Source: JANSXG01 sp965652425 (lineage in GTDB: Bacteria > Planctomycetota > Phycisphaerae > Phycisphaerales > UBA1924). Taken from it: a DNA stretch of 64,000 bases. Where the stretch lies: assembly GCA_965652425.1 (NCBI GenBank), contig CBFGVX010000002.1:1-64000 (forward strand), written 5' to 3'. Under the pieces are notes generated by a model. The model did not search any database. It was given only the letters and a program-made list of their open reading frames with translations, and was not told the DNA's origin. The translations under genes and the position numbers were made by a program. Every line of letters starts with the position of its first letter. Position 1 is the stretch's first letter. This document shows positions 34,364 through 44,066 of this stretch, piece by piece.

Positions 34364-36259
34364 TCAGCGCGTCCCCGCCAGCCGCCTCGTCGTCGTGTCA
34401 AAGGTCTTGACCATGCTCGCCTTCATCGCGAGCACGATCAGCGCGTACCCTCCGCAGGCGGCCGCGCTGCCGATGATCAGACTGATCCGCGCACCCGCCA
34501 GATCGTCGGCGGCGCGGATGCTCGCGCCCATCGCGTCGACGGGGTTCAGGCACGCGTAGGCCAGCGATGGGGGGGTCCAGGCGCTCAAGAACGGGCCGAC
34601 GGTCGTGATGCCCGTTCCGGCCTGCCAGCCGCACACGCCGACGATGCTCCCGATCGTGCCGACCACGGCAACGGTCGCGACGACCGAGGCGATCGTGCCG
34701 CGGCTCATCAGCGACCACTGCAACCCGATGATGATCGTGAACGCGATGAACGCCACCGTGACCACCGGCAGCACCAGCGCGATCTCGGGGATCACGACCG
34801 GGGCGTTCACGGTCGCGGCACCGCGCGTCGCGCTCGAGACGATCGTCCCGGCGACGGTCACGCCGTCGGTCCGACCGAAGCCGTCGAAGAGCACATACAG
34901 CCCGGCGATCGCCATCGTCCCGGCCGGCACCGCGATCAGCGGCGCGAGGTAGCTGATCAGCCCGCGCAGCTTGCCGTTGAGGTAGTAGGCCTGGCTCAGC
35001 GGCGTGGTCAGCAGCAGATCGAGCGTGCCGTCCTCGCGCTCGCGGCTGATCGCCGTCGCGCTCATGTTGATCGCGATCAGGACCACCACCGCGAACTCGG
35101 TCAGGAAGGTCGCCTGCAGCGCGAAGCGGTAGCCGTCGTGGTCCAGCCCGGCCCGGTGGTACACGACCGTCAGCCCGATCCCCCAGATCGCCCCGGCGAG
35201 GATGAACCCCCAGCGGGCGAGCAGCTTGGGCAGCGTGTTCGCCCGTGCCGCGGCTTCGCGCCAGGCGACGGGGTTGTTCCAGACCTCGCGGGCCGGGCGG
35301 GTGTCGGCATCGCGCGCGCCGAGACCGAACATCTTGCGGTACCACGGCACGCCCTGCGAAGCGCCGACCTGTCGCAGGGTGAGCGAACTGATCAGGCACA
35401 TCGCCAGACTCAGCCCGATGCTCAGCCAGCACCACACCAGAACCGGACTGCCGTACCACCAGCGCGAGAACGCCCCCATGTCGGCGAGTTGCACGGCATC
35501 AGGACGCGGGTACGACGACGGCTGGAGCAGCGCCTGCAGCGACAGGAACGGGTTCAGCGGTGTGAGCACCGTCACGCCGCCGGGCCCGGCCGGTGAGCCG
35601 GCCCGCAGCGCGAGGTCGATCGCCCAGGTCACGCCGATGTAACTGACCACCGCGGCGTAGAAGGTGAACACCGCGCGCCGCCCGGCCAGCCGGTTGACCG
35701 CCAGCGCGATCGCGGTTGCCCCGACCAGCAGCGCCGCCGCGGCGGACACGATGTAACTCAGGAACACCGTGCGCCCCGGAACGCCGCCGAAGTACTGGGT
35801 GATCGCGAACAGGGGCAGCGAGCACAGCAGCAGGGCGAGCACAAAGAACAGGCGCCCGAACAGATTGCCCAGCACGATCTGGGGGGTGTTCAGGGGGGTG
35901 GTGAGCAGGACATCCCAGTTCTTGGGGTTGCTCTCCTGGGCGATGGCCCCGGCCATGAAGACGGGGGTGAGGATGCAGATGAGCCCCAGTTGGAGGTAGG
36001 CAACCCACTGGAACGCCGAGGCCCCGGCCGCCGCGAGGTCGCGGTAGTTCTGGACCGCGGCGTTGGACTGCATCAGCAGGATCAGCAGGACGACGATCAG
36101 GACACCGAGGTAGGCCGAGCGGATATAGAGATGGCGCAGCCGGCGGGACCCGCTCTGGACCAGGCGGACGCAGATCGGGTTCAGGGGAAGCAGGGTGAGG
36201 AGCCAGCGGCCGGTGTTCTGCACGGTGGGCATGCTAGCCCGCGGCGTCGATCCGGTCAT
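34364..36259 (-). CDS. ABC-2 type transporter permease
   Basis: A 631-aa integral membrane protein with about twelve predicted segments in two similar halves. In the first half, YLGVLIVVLLILLM is followed by AGAIAQESNPKNWDVLLTTP and LNTPQIVLGNLFGRLFF. In the second half, NMSATAISREREDGTLDLLL is followed by TTPLSQAYYLNGKLRGL. The ISREREDGTLDLLLTTP motif is diagnostic of ABC-2 permeases of the GldF/NosY type. The ATPase gene is not adjacent. The start could also be 36232 (MPTVQNTGRW). Confidence 0.85.
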   Translation of the reverse strand: MTGSTPRASMPTVQNTGRWLLTLLPLNPICVRLVQSGSRRLRHLYIRSAYLGVLIVVLLILLMQSNAAVQNYRDLAAAGASAFQWVAYLQLGLICILTPVFMAGAIAQESNPKNWDVLLTTPLNTPQIVLGNLFGRLFFVLALLLCSLPLFAITQYFGGVPGRTVFLSYIVSAAAALLVGATAIALAVNRLAGRRAVFTFYAAVVSYIGVTWAIDLALRAGSPAGPGGVTVLTPLNPFLSLQALLQPSSYPRPDAVQLADMGAFSRWWYGSPVLVWCWLSIGLSLAMCLISSLTLRQVGASQGVPWYRKMFGLGARDADTRPAREVWNNPVAWREAAARANTLPKLLARWGFILAGAIWGIGLTVVYHRAGLDHDGYRFALQATFLTEFAVVVLIAINMSATAISREREDGTLDLLLTTPLSQAYYLNGKLRGLISYLAPLIAVPAGTMAIAGLYVLFDGFGRTDGVTVAGTIVSSATRGAATVNAPVVIPEIALVLPVVTVAFIAFTIIIGLQWSLMSRGTIASVVATVAVVGTIGSIVGVCGWQAGTGITTVGPFLSAWTPPSLAYACLNPVDAMGASIRAADDLAGARISLIIGSAAACGGYALIVLAMKASMVKTFDTTTRRLAGTR

Positions 36260-36756
36260 CTCGTTGACGCGTGTGCGGGGAATACCGGCTCCGGTGGGGC
36301 ACCGGATGTGATAAGATCGAGTGAGAACTCGTAAGCCCCCGGCTCGCGAGGGAATTCATTCTGATCTGGCGTGCCCGCCGCTCGACCTGAACCGTCGGCG
36401 GGCTCACGAAACCCGACCGGGCATTCCTGCCACCCCTCGTTCAGGGCCAACTTTGCTCCCCGCGGCCAGCCGCGATACCTGCGTACGAACCGAATCTTCT
36501 GTTTCCCCATTGAGGACCCTGCGAAACGAATGGCACCACGCCTCCCGCACAGCCAAGCCGATCTCCGCCGATCTTCGCGCACGCAACGGTGCTGTGCGCC
36601 GAGCGGAATCGATGGCTCAACTCGGGCGGTTTCGCGGCGTTGCAAGGCGGATTGATCCCGGCACAGCGCAGGACTTGGCAGATCAGAACCGATTCCTTCA
36701 CGAGCTGATTTGTTCAGCGGTGATGGCTTTTGCCACGCCCAGTGAAGGACTCCGTG
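36260..36756. other. Gene-free stretch between the ABC permease and rny
   Basis: About 500 bases with GC close to neighbours. Both strands have open frames of 148-171 codons, but these are Arg/Pro/Ser-rich and resemble no family. I see no terminator, no tRNA and no rnpB or tmRNA signature. The 3' end holds the AAGGA ribosome site of rny at 36745. Confidence 0.5.
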
Positions 36757-38370
36757 ATGATCTCTGATCATGCCTCAATACAACTCGTCGCGCAGGCCCA
36801 ATCGTCCGGCGGCTGGACCCTCGCGCTCGCCGTCGGCGCGGTGGCGCTGCTGATCGGTATCGGCATCGGCATCCTGACCATCAAGCTCATCACCGGGCAG
36901 ACCATCGCCAAGGCCAAGCTCGAAGCCGAGCGTGTGCGTGAACTCGCCGAGACCGAGGCCCGCACCGTCGCCCGGCAGATCGAGGTCGATGCCCAGGAGA
37001 AGATGCTCGCCGAGAAGGAGGCCATCGACGCCGAGATCAAGCGCGAGCGCGCTGAGCTCAAGGAAGAAGAGCGCCGGCTGGCCAAGCGAGAGGACCAGCA
37101 GGAGCAGCGACGCGAGAAGCTCGACAGCCGCGAGGCCCAGCTCGACCAACGCCACCAGAAACTCGAGTCCCGCGAAGCGAAGTTCAGCGCCCGCGAGGAG
37201 GCCCTCGAGTCGCTGATCGAGAAGAAGAAGAACGAGCTGCTGCGGATCACCGAATTGAGCGAAGAGGAGGCCCGCAAGGAGCTGCTGTCGGTCATCGAGG
37301 AAGACTGCGTCGACGAGGCCGCCCGCCTGACCCGGCAGACGCTCGAACGGGCCGAGGACGAGGCCAAGGACAAGGCCCGCGAGATCATCGTGAACGCCAT
37401 CCAGCGCTACGCCGGCGAGCATGTCGCCGAGCAGACCGTCCGGAGCATCCAGATCCCCTCCGACGACCTCAAGGGGCGGATCATCGGTCGCGAGGGCCGC
37501 AACATCCGCCAGATCGAGAAGTCCACCGGCGTGGACCTGATCGTCGACGACACGCCCGGCGTGATCGTGGTGTCGTGCTTCGACAAGGTTCGTCAGGCGA
37601 TCGCCGCCGAGGCGCTGGAGAAGCTCATCGCCGACGGGCGCATCCACCCGACAAAGATCGAGGAGGTCGTCGAGGCCACCAAGAAGGACTTCGACGAGCG
37701 CATCCGCAAGCACGGCAAAGAGGCCGTCATGGAGTGCAACCTCAAGGGCGTGCACCCCAAGATCGTCGAGACCATGGGCCGCCTTGAGTACCGCACCTCC
37801 TACGGCCAGAATGTGCTCAAGCACTCGCTCGAAGTCGCCTTCATCAGCCAGCTCATCGCCGACCAACTCGGCCTCGACGGCAACCTCGCCCGACGCTGCG
37901 GCTTCCTGCACGACATCGGCAAGGCCATGGACCACGAGATGGAGGGTGGGCACCCGAAGATCGGAATGGACTTCGCCCGGCAGTACGGCGAGACCGATCC
38001 GGTCCTCAATGTCATCGGGGGCCACCACGGCGACATCCCCGCGACCACCATCTACACGCCGATCGTCATGGCCGCCGACGCCCTGTCGGGTGCCCGCCCC
38101 GGTGCCCGGCGCGAGTCGCTCGAGCTCTACATCAAGCGGCTCGAACAGCTCCAAGACATTGCCCTGCAGCACGAGGGCGTCACCGAGGCGTTCGCGATCC
38201 AGGCCGGCCGCGAGGTCCGCGTCATGGTCGATGCGCGCCGCATCAATGACGACAAGGCCTTCTACATCGCCCGCAAGATCGCCGACCAGGTTTCGGCCGA
38301 GATGACCTTCCCGGGCGAGATCAAGGTCAATGTGCTGCGTGAAACCCGCGCGATCGAAATCGCCCGATAG
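36757..38370 (+). CDS. rny: Ribonuclease Y
   Basis: 537 aa. The ATG at 36757 has AAGGA seven bases upstream. RNase Y is a membrane-anchored endoribonuclease that starts mRNA decay. It has an N-terminal membrane segment (LALAVGAVALLIGIGIGIL) and a long coiled coil (residues about 50-190, ERRLAKREDQQEQRREKLDS). The KH domain is IIGREGRNIRQIEKSTGVDL, and the HD domain contains RCGFLHDIGKAMDHEMEGGH and NVIGGHHGDIP. The C terminus ends GEIKVNVLRETRAIEIAR as in the family. It is followed closely by a small lipoprotein gene. Confidence 0.95.
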   Translation: MISDHASIQLVAQAQSSGGWTLALAVGAVALLIGIGIGILTIKLITGQTIAKAKLEAERVRELAETEARTVARQIEVDAQEKMLAEKEAIDAEIKRERAELKEEERRLAKREDQQEQRREKLDSREAQLDQRHQKLESREAKFSAREEALESLIEKKKNELLRITELSEEEARKELLSVIEEDCVDEAARLTRQTLERAEDEAKDKAREIIVNAIQRYAGEHVAEQTVRSIQIPSDDLKGRIIGREGRNIRQIEKSTGVDLIVDDTPGVIVVSCFDKVRQAIAAEALEKLIADGRIHPTKIEEVVEATKKDFDERIRKHGKEAVMECNLKGVHPKIVETMGRLEYRTSYGQNVLKHSLEVAFISQLIADQLGLDGNLARRCGFLHDIGKAMDHEMEGGHPKIGMDFARQYGETDPVLNVIGGHHGDIPATTIYTPIVMAADALSGARPGARRESLELYIKRLEQLQDIALQHEGVTEAFAIQAGREVRVMVDARRINDDKAFYIARKIADQVSAEMTFPGEIKVNVLRETRAIEIAR

Positions 38371-38425
38371 CGCTCCTACCCTGCTGAAGACACCTGATTA
38401 CGAACACTCGGAGGAGGATCGACCC

Positions 38426-38773
38426 ATGACCCGCACCATCACCATTCTCACGAGCGCCATTCTTGCTGCGACTCTGCTCGGCGGCTGCTCGGCCAGCGAG
38501 CGCTTCGTCGGCACCTGGAAGTCCGGGCAGGATGTGAAGCCCGAGCGTGAGTTCGACTTCGGCGCGGTCACCTTCGCCCCCGACAACACCTACACCGCCC
38601 AGATGCTCTACGGCGGCGAGACCGTCGCCGAGACCGGCCACTGGAATGTCCGCTTCGGCGGGCTGAACATCGACGACACCCGGCGCTACATCTACCGCTT
38701 CGAGGGTGACGACCGCGTCTACCTGCGCGATCGCGAGACCGATGTCGAACTGGAACTCCAGCGGTTCAAGTGA
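38426..38773 (+). CDS. Small lipoprotein of unknown function
   Basis: 115 aa from ATG 38426, with a strong GGAGGAGG site. The signal peptide ends at lipobox LLGGC, so Cys near residue 22 would be lipidated. The mature domain begins SERFVGTWKSG and continues as a beta-rich lipocalin-like strip: FGAVTFAPDNTYTAQMLYGG, TGHWNVRFGGLNI, YIYRFEGDDRVYL. I do not recognise a named family; short proteins with a GTW start often have this fold. It lies 55 bases after rny. Confidence 0.72.
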   Translation: MTRTITILTSAILAATLLGGCSASERFVGTWKSGQDVKPEREFDFGAVTFAPDNTYTAQMLYGGETVAETGHWNVRFGGLNIDDTRRYIYRFEGDDRVYLRDRETDVELELQRFK

Positions 38774-38844
38774 ACTCGTCGGGCGCCGATCCGTCGGCTA
38801 GCATCGTGGCTCATCCTTGACCCCTCAGCCGGAGCCATGCCCCG

Positions 38845-39030
38845 ATGAAAGCCGAAAAGCTGCTCGCCGAACTCAACCGCCTGCGCCAGGACCTCGAGAA
38901 GGATCCCTCCGATCTCGAATGGGTCACGCTGCATCATGTGTTCTGCTTCGTGTCCTACAAGATCGGTGATTTCCAGAAGTACATCGATGAGGAGGCCTCC
39001 AAGGGGGCGTTCGATGACCTTGACGACTGA
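38845..39030 (+). CDS. Small conserved hypothetical protein (61 aa)
   Basis: MKAEKLLAELNRLRQDLEKD opens an acidic, helical 61-residue protein. The middle, WVTLHHVFCFVSYKIGDFQK, and the tail YIDEEASKGAFDDLDD are compact. There is no signal peptide and no known domain. It is likely to be real because codon use matches its neighbours. It lies 71 bases after the lipoprotein gene and just before the structured RNA region. Confidence 0.6.
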   Translation: MKAEKLLAELNRLRQDLEKDPSDLEWVTLHHVFCFVSYKIGDFQKYIDEEASKGAFDDLDD

Positions 39031-39078
39031 CCCATCCCCTGCTCGGGCGGCTCCGCGGCGGATTTTCAGAAAAACTGA

Positions 39079-39106
39079 TTGATTTTCGCCCGATCCCTCC
39101 GATACT
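39079..39106 (+). promoter_or_regulatory. Putative sigma-70 promoter of structured RNA region
   Basis: TTGATT (39079-39084), a 16-base gap, then GATACT (39101-39106). Each hexamer matches 4 of 6 consensus bases. The -10 lies inside an 8-bp perfect inverted repeat, CTCCGATA-CTTGGTC-TATCGGAG (39098-39120), that could be an operator or a 5' hairpin. Confidence 0.45.
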
Positions 39107-39120
39107 TGGTCTATCGGAGC
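39098..39120. repeat. Perfect 8-bp inverted repeat over the putative -10
   Basis: CTCCGATA at 39098-39105 pairs with TATCGGAG at 39113-39120 across CTTGGTC. It overlaps the putative -10 element. Confidence 0.7.
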
Positions 39121-39313
39121 AGCGCGGCCGTCCGGGCCCGAGGAGAACCCTCTGGCAGGGGGCGAGCGAGTTCCGACGAGCATGGCGGTTCACGCCCATG
39201 CGCGATGAGCCCGGCCCGACGGGGCCGGGAGGATCCAGCCGAGCCGTTCGCCCGCCACTCGTAACAGGTCACCGGGCGACGATCGGGACACGCTTAGCGA
39301 AGGAGGTGATCCA

Positions 39314-39355
39314 GTGAACAATCTTTGTGACGCAACGAGGTGGCTGCGCGGCTGA
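39314..39355 (+). CDS. Putative 13-aa micro-ORF behind an extreme Shine-Dalgarno sequence
   Basis: GTG AAC AAT CTT TGT GAC ... TGA encodes MNNLCDATRWLRG. The ribosome site AAGGAGGTGATCCA runs directly into the GTG, and GGAGG is seven bases before it, the ideal spacing. The stop codon lies inside the long 39342-39388 hairpin. No downstream gene is on this strand, so a leader-peptide role for a following gene is excluded. Whether it is translated cannot be seen from sequence. Confidence 0.4.
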   Translation: MNNLCDATRWLRG

Positions 39356-39421
39356 CGCAGTGCGACGGTGCTGCGATCACGCGCAGCCCGCTAGCGGCTA
39401 CCTAGAACCTTGATAGCCAAC

Positions 39422-39461
39422 CGCCCCGCCGTGGCATCCTCGGCGGGGCGATTTATGTTTT
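39422..39461 (+). terminator. Intrinsic terminator of structured RNA
   Basis: CGCCCCGCCG (39422-39431) pairs perfectly with CGGCGGGGCG (39441-39450), followed by ATTTATGTTTT. The 10-bp all-GC stem is very stable and the T-tract is moderate. Confidence 0.7.
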
Positions 39462-39482
39462 GAGGCCATGTGTCGTGGAGAG

Positions 39483-41005
39483 TTAAGACCGCTCGTCGGT
39501 CGGCGCACCGAGCTGGTCAAGCAGCAGCGAGGCGATGTGCACGAAGGCACTCGCTCGCTGACACTTGAATTCTCTATCGATGCTTCGAGCTGTGAGGATG
39601 GCAGTGTTCAAGTCGTTTAGTTTCATGTACTTCAAACTGATGTAGCAGAGATTTTCGGCCCGCGACTCACCATCATCGAGTTCAGATGTCAGTTGCAGCA
39701 TCTCTGCCACATGCCTTTGGGCAGTCTCGTGCTTCTGGTGCGAAAGCACGGCTTCAGTGATCTTTGCTAACGCGTAGATGCGACACTCGCCGGTTAGCTC
39801 ATCAGCAATTGATTGCGCGAGTTCCGTGAAACCAGCGTGGGCTGCACTGTCAACGACCTCACACGGCAGCCAGAATTCTTCATTACCCGCGTCGGCAGCC
39901 CAAGCGAATGCAGCGGCCGCTTCAAACACTGAACGGCCTTTGTCACGGTCCCCGAGTTTAAGGTACGCCTCCGCGATGGCGATGCACTGATACGGCTTGC
40001 CGCTAGGGTCCGGACTGGCGTCCACTACCTGCTCGGCCAGGGCCAGTGTTGCATGTGCGTCGTCTGGTCTTCCGATGTCCGTGAAGTCAGGAGCAAGGTC
40101 GGCGAGAAATTTGGCCCGATAGTAGAGCGACGATAGCTCCATGAGCGAGTCCCTTGCCGCCAAGAGCGCCTGCTTCGCGTCGGAGCCCATGGCTCGCCCG
40201 TGCATACTCTTTGCAAGGGATCTGAGACCCGCGGCTCGACCATCTGGGTCCAGTACCTGCGCGTAAAGACTTGCGCATTCCAGCAGAATTGTCGCGGCGA
40301 TTTCGCGCGATTCGTGTGCATCCGCGATGCCATGCAAAGCGCTCGCTCGCAACGGCAACTCAGGAATAGACTTGGCAAGCTCAATTGCATCACGGAATCT
40401 GCCTGCGGTAGCCAACCAGTGAGCGATGTTCTGCATCTGTACCCATCGGTACCCTGGTAAGTGGTCTAGCAAGTCTGACACGATCTGCTCCGCTGCGCTT
40501 GAACCAGAAAGCCGGAGTTGACATTCAACCAGTTCTGTCATCCAAGATGGCCCGCACAGCGCTGCAGGGTCGATAGCCTCGCGGGCAATAGTCTCGGTTT
40601 CCGAAAGCAGGTCGCGGGCAGCACTGGACTCTCCCCAAGCCATGAGGATGTCCGAGAGCACTACAAGTTGCGATATGCCCGAGTCTTTGCACTCGTTCAT
40701 TCGCGCTGACGCGATTGCCTCTTCGGTCGTGTTCAATGCATCGGAGTGCTTGCCGAACTTCCACTGACAGATTGCGATCGACATGAGCAAGTGAGTCCGG
40801 ATGTAGTGATCGGACCAGCGGTCAACGAGTCGCCTCGCCGACGCGAAGTCGCCAAGCCGCGCGTAGCAAACGGCGACTACCTCTTCAGTGTGATGCGGTT
40901 GTTCTTCGGCGGGCACGGCATCCAGCATCGCCTCCGCCTCCTCCAGCAATTCACGCACCGTAGCACGCAACCGCTCCCTCTCGGCATCGCTCAGCGTGTG
41001 CCCAC

Positions 41006-41009
<4 letters not shown>
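39483..41009 (-). CDS. Tetratricopeptide-like repeat protein
   Basis: A 508-aa soluble protein made of helical repeats. The repeats recur with A-x-x-Y-x-x-L-G-D-type cores: AVCYARLGDFASARRLVDRW, SDILMAWGESSAARDLLSET, AIAEAYLKLGDRDKGRSVFE and EAVLSHQKHETAQRHVAEML. It has no signal peptide, so it is a cytoplasmic scaffold or sensor of unknown partner. The start is an unusual TTG whose bases overlap the TGA stop of the upstream aminotransferase gene. GC is a little lower than neighbours, which hints at an accessory origin. Confidence 0.75.
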
Positions 41010-42202
<1,193 letters not shown>

Positions 42203-42389
42203 AGGCGGGCTTTCAACAGGGGCGGAGCGGCACTGTGTGAGCATAGCGGCGGATTCGATTCTGTCGCCTGCGAAACGGCCCGGAACGGGCTAGACTGATG
42301 ATCCCGAAAGGGTGTTTGTCATCACTAACTTGGCCTGCGGGCCGTTTTCTCGACTCAACCGGCGGCTCAGCCGCGGAGGATGAACGACC

Positions 42390-43340
42390 ATGCGTCGCGC
42401 GAAGATCTCGATCATCGGTGCTGGAAATGTCGGAGCCACCTGCGCCCACTGGGCGGCTCAGAAGGAACTCGGCGACATCGTGCTGCTGGACATCCCCGAC
42501 AAGGAGGGTGTGGCCAAGGGCAAGATGATCGACCTCGGCTGCTGCGCCCCGATCGAGGGCTTCGACGGCAACCTCGTCGGCACCTCCGATTACAAGGACA
42601 TCGCCGGTTCGGATGTGGTCGTCATCACCGCGGGCCTGCCCCGCAAGCCGGGCATGAGCCGCGACGACCTGATCGAGACCAATGTCAAGATCGTCAAGAG
42701 CGTGTCCGAGCAGATCAAGCAGCACGCGCCCGACTCGATCGTGATCGTGGTCTCCAACCCGCTCGACGCGATGGTGTATACGGCGTGGAAGGCCACCGGA
42801 TTCCCGACCAACCGCATCATGGGCCAGGCCGGCGCGCTCGACTGCGCCCGCTACCGCGCGTTCATCGCGTGGGAACTCGGCGTGAGCGTCGAGGATGTGC
42901 AGGCCCTGCTGCTCGGCGGCCACGGCGACGACATGGTCCCCCTGCCCCGCCTCACCTCGGTCCACGGCATCCCCGTCACCGACCTGCTGCCCGAAGACAA
43001 GATCACCGCCTGCGTCGAGCGCGCGAAGGTCGGTGGCGGCGAGATCGTCAAGCTCATGGGCACCAGCGCCTACTACGCCCCGGCCTCGGGCACCATCCAG
43101 ATGGTCGAGGCCATCGTCAAGGACAAGAAGCGGATCATCCCGAGCGCCGTGTACTGCAACGGCGAGTTCGGCGCGAAGGACCTGTTCGTCGGCGTCCCGG
43201 CCCTCCTGGGCAAGAAGGGCGTCGAGAAGGTCGTCGAGTTCAAGCTGAACGCCGACGAGCAAAAACTGTTCGAAGAGTCCGCCTCGCATGTCGCCGACCT
43301 GGTGGGCATCGTGAAGAAGATGTTCCCCGAACTGGCGTGA
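42390..43340 (+). CDS. mdh: Malate dehydrogenase
   Basis: A 316-aa NAD-dependent enzyme of the LDH-like malate dehydrogenase group, linking malate and oxaloacetate in the TCA cycle. The dinucleotide fold is IIGAGNVGATCAHWAAQ at residues 8-24. The active loop GLPRKPGMSRDDLIETN carries the arginine pair that selects malate over lactate. The catalytic histidine lies in LLGGHGDDMVPLPR. GTIQMVEAIVKDKKRIIP and KMFPELA close the protein as usual. It is followed by its own intrinsic terminator. Confidence 0.94.
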   Translation: MRRAKISIIGAGNVGATCAHWAAQKELGDIVLLDIPDKEGVAKGKMIDLGCCAPIEGFDGNLVGTSDYKDIAGSDVVVITAGLPRKPGMSRDDLIETNVKIVKSVSEQIKQHAPDSIVIVVSNPLDAMVYTAWKATGFPTNRIMGQAGALDCARYRAFIAWELGVSVEDVQALLLGGHGDDMVPLPRLTSVHGIPVTDLLPEDKITACVERAKVGGGEIVKLMGTSAYYAPASGTIQMVEAIVKDKKRIIPSAVYCNGEFGAKDLFVGVPALLGKKGVEKVVEFKLNADEQKLFEESASHVADLVGIVKKMFPELA

Positions 43341-43362
43341 GCCGCGGGTGAGACAAGCACCG

Positions 43363-43395
43363 GAACCGGGCGGCGGGGGCTGCCCGGTTCTTTTT
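43363..43395 (+). terminator. Intrinsic terminator of mdh
   Basis: GAACCGGG (43363-43370) pairs with CCCGGTTC (43383-43390), then TTTTT. The stem is strong and lies 22 bases after the mdh stop. Confidence 0.85.
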
Positions 43396-43479
43396 GTTGA
43401 TCGAAACGATCATGTGTTGTGCGCAGGTCTTTGTCTTTGCTAGACTTACGATCGGGGTCAGGGGGCAGGAGAAGCCCGG

Positions 43480-44004
43480 ATGCTCATCGAATGGTACCAA
43501 TGCCCCAAGTGCGGCCGGCGCGAACGCTGGCGGGCCGAGATCGCCGGAGCCGAGGTCGAATGCATCTGCGGGGCGTGGGTGTTCTGCCCGGATGTCGAGG
43601 ACCTCGACCGCGCGGACGAGCCGGTCGAGGGCGAACTCGTCGCCCGCGTGCAGGCACCGCGCGATGCGAATGCCGTCGATGACGAGCTCATCCTCACCGA
43701 CGAACCGACCGACGAGCAGAAGCAGCGCCAGCGCATCCGCAAACTCGGACGCATCGGCGCCTTCGGTCTGACGCCCTGCGGGCGCACGGTGGTCTGGTTC
43801 ATGCTGTCGCTGCTCGGCTTCGCGCTGCTCGTGCACGCGATCTACCTGCAGACCCCGCCGTACATCGTGTCGGCGGCGCTCGTCGCGCCGGTGTCGTGGT
43901 TCATGCTCTGGCGGGCCAAGCGCGAGTGGCTGGCGGGTCGGCGGCTGATCGATGGCTTGCAGTCGCTGGCCGAGGGATCCGAGCGGCTGCGCGTGCGATA
44001 CTGA
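43480..44004 (+). CDS. Zinc-ribbon, two-helix membrane protein of unknown function
   Basis: 174 aa. The N terminus has WYQCPKCGRRERW and CICGAWVFC, giving a CxxC plus CxC-type zinc-ribbon-like motif. An acidic linker follows, and then two hydrophobic segments (WFMLSLLGFALLVHAIY and VSAALVAPVSWFMLW). The C terminus is basic (EGSERLRVRY). No named family is recognised. It is the last gene before the convergent recombinase and lies about 140 bases after mdh. Confidence 0.7.
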   Translation: MLIEWYQCPKCGRRERWRAEIAGAEVECICGAWVFCPDVEDLDRADEPVEGELVARVQAPRDANAVDDELILTDEPTDEQKQRQRIRKLGRIGAFGLTPCGRTVVWFMLSLLGFALLVHAIYLQTPPYIVSAALVAPVSWFMLWRAKREWLAGRRLIDGLQSLAEGSERLRVRY

Positions 44005-44009
44005 GCACA

Positions 44010-44036
44010 CGAAAAACCCCGGCACTCGGCCGGGGC
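44010..44036 (-). terminator. Intrinsic terminator of xerC
   Basis: On the minus strand GCCCCGGC, loop GAGT-type, GCCGGGG and then TTTTT. It lies 30 bases after the recombinase stop and may also end the convergent zinc-ribbon gene. Confidence 0.75.
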
Positions 44037-44066
44037 TGCGGATCCAATCAGACTGTGCCGCTCGGC

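Larger units (their letters stand above)
39113..39461 (+). ncRNA. Candidate structured RNA with 16S 3'-end complement
   Basis: About 350 bases with consecutive strong hairpins: GCATGG-type (39180-39201), CCCGGCCC/GGGCCGGG (39210-39229), TCGCCCG/CGGGCGA (39248-39279), GGCTGCGCG/CGCGCAGCC with inner TGACGCAG/CTGCGATCA (39342-39388), GGCTA/TAGCC (39396-39418), and the terminator. Between them AAGGAGGTGATCCAG (39300-39314) complements the conserved 16S rRNA 3' end. It lacks the rnpB core GAGGAAAGTCC and a tmRNA 3' acceptor arm, and is not SRP or 6S-like. It could be a regulatory RNA, a ribosome-binding RNA, or the mRNA of a micro-ORF. The exact transcript ends are inferred. Confidence 0.5.

Noticed and set aside
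36321..36767. 148-codon frame before rny
   Set aside because: No ribosome site, atypical composition, and it overlaps the rny start. No family resemblance.
39079..39264. 61-codon frame over the structured RNA
   Set aside because: Arg/Ser-rich without a ribosome site, overlapping a probable promoter and hairpins.
39300..39314. A 16S rRNA 3' end on the minus strand
   Set aside because: The minus strand shows only the last 15 bases and no other 16S sequence around it. The promoter, hairpins and terminator point to the plus strand.
39113..39461. RNase P or tmRNA for the structured RNA
   Set aside because: The conserved GAGGAAAGTCC core and ACAGAA element of RNase P are absent, and there is no tRNA-like 3' end or tag frame.
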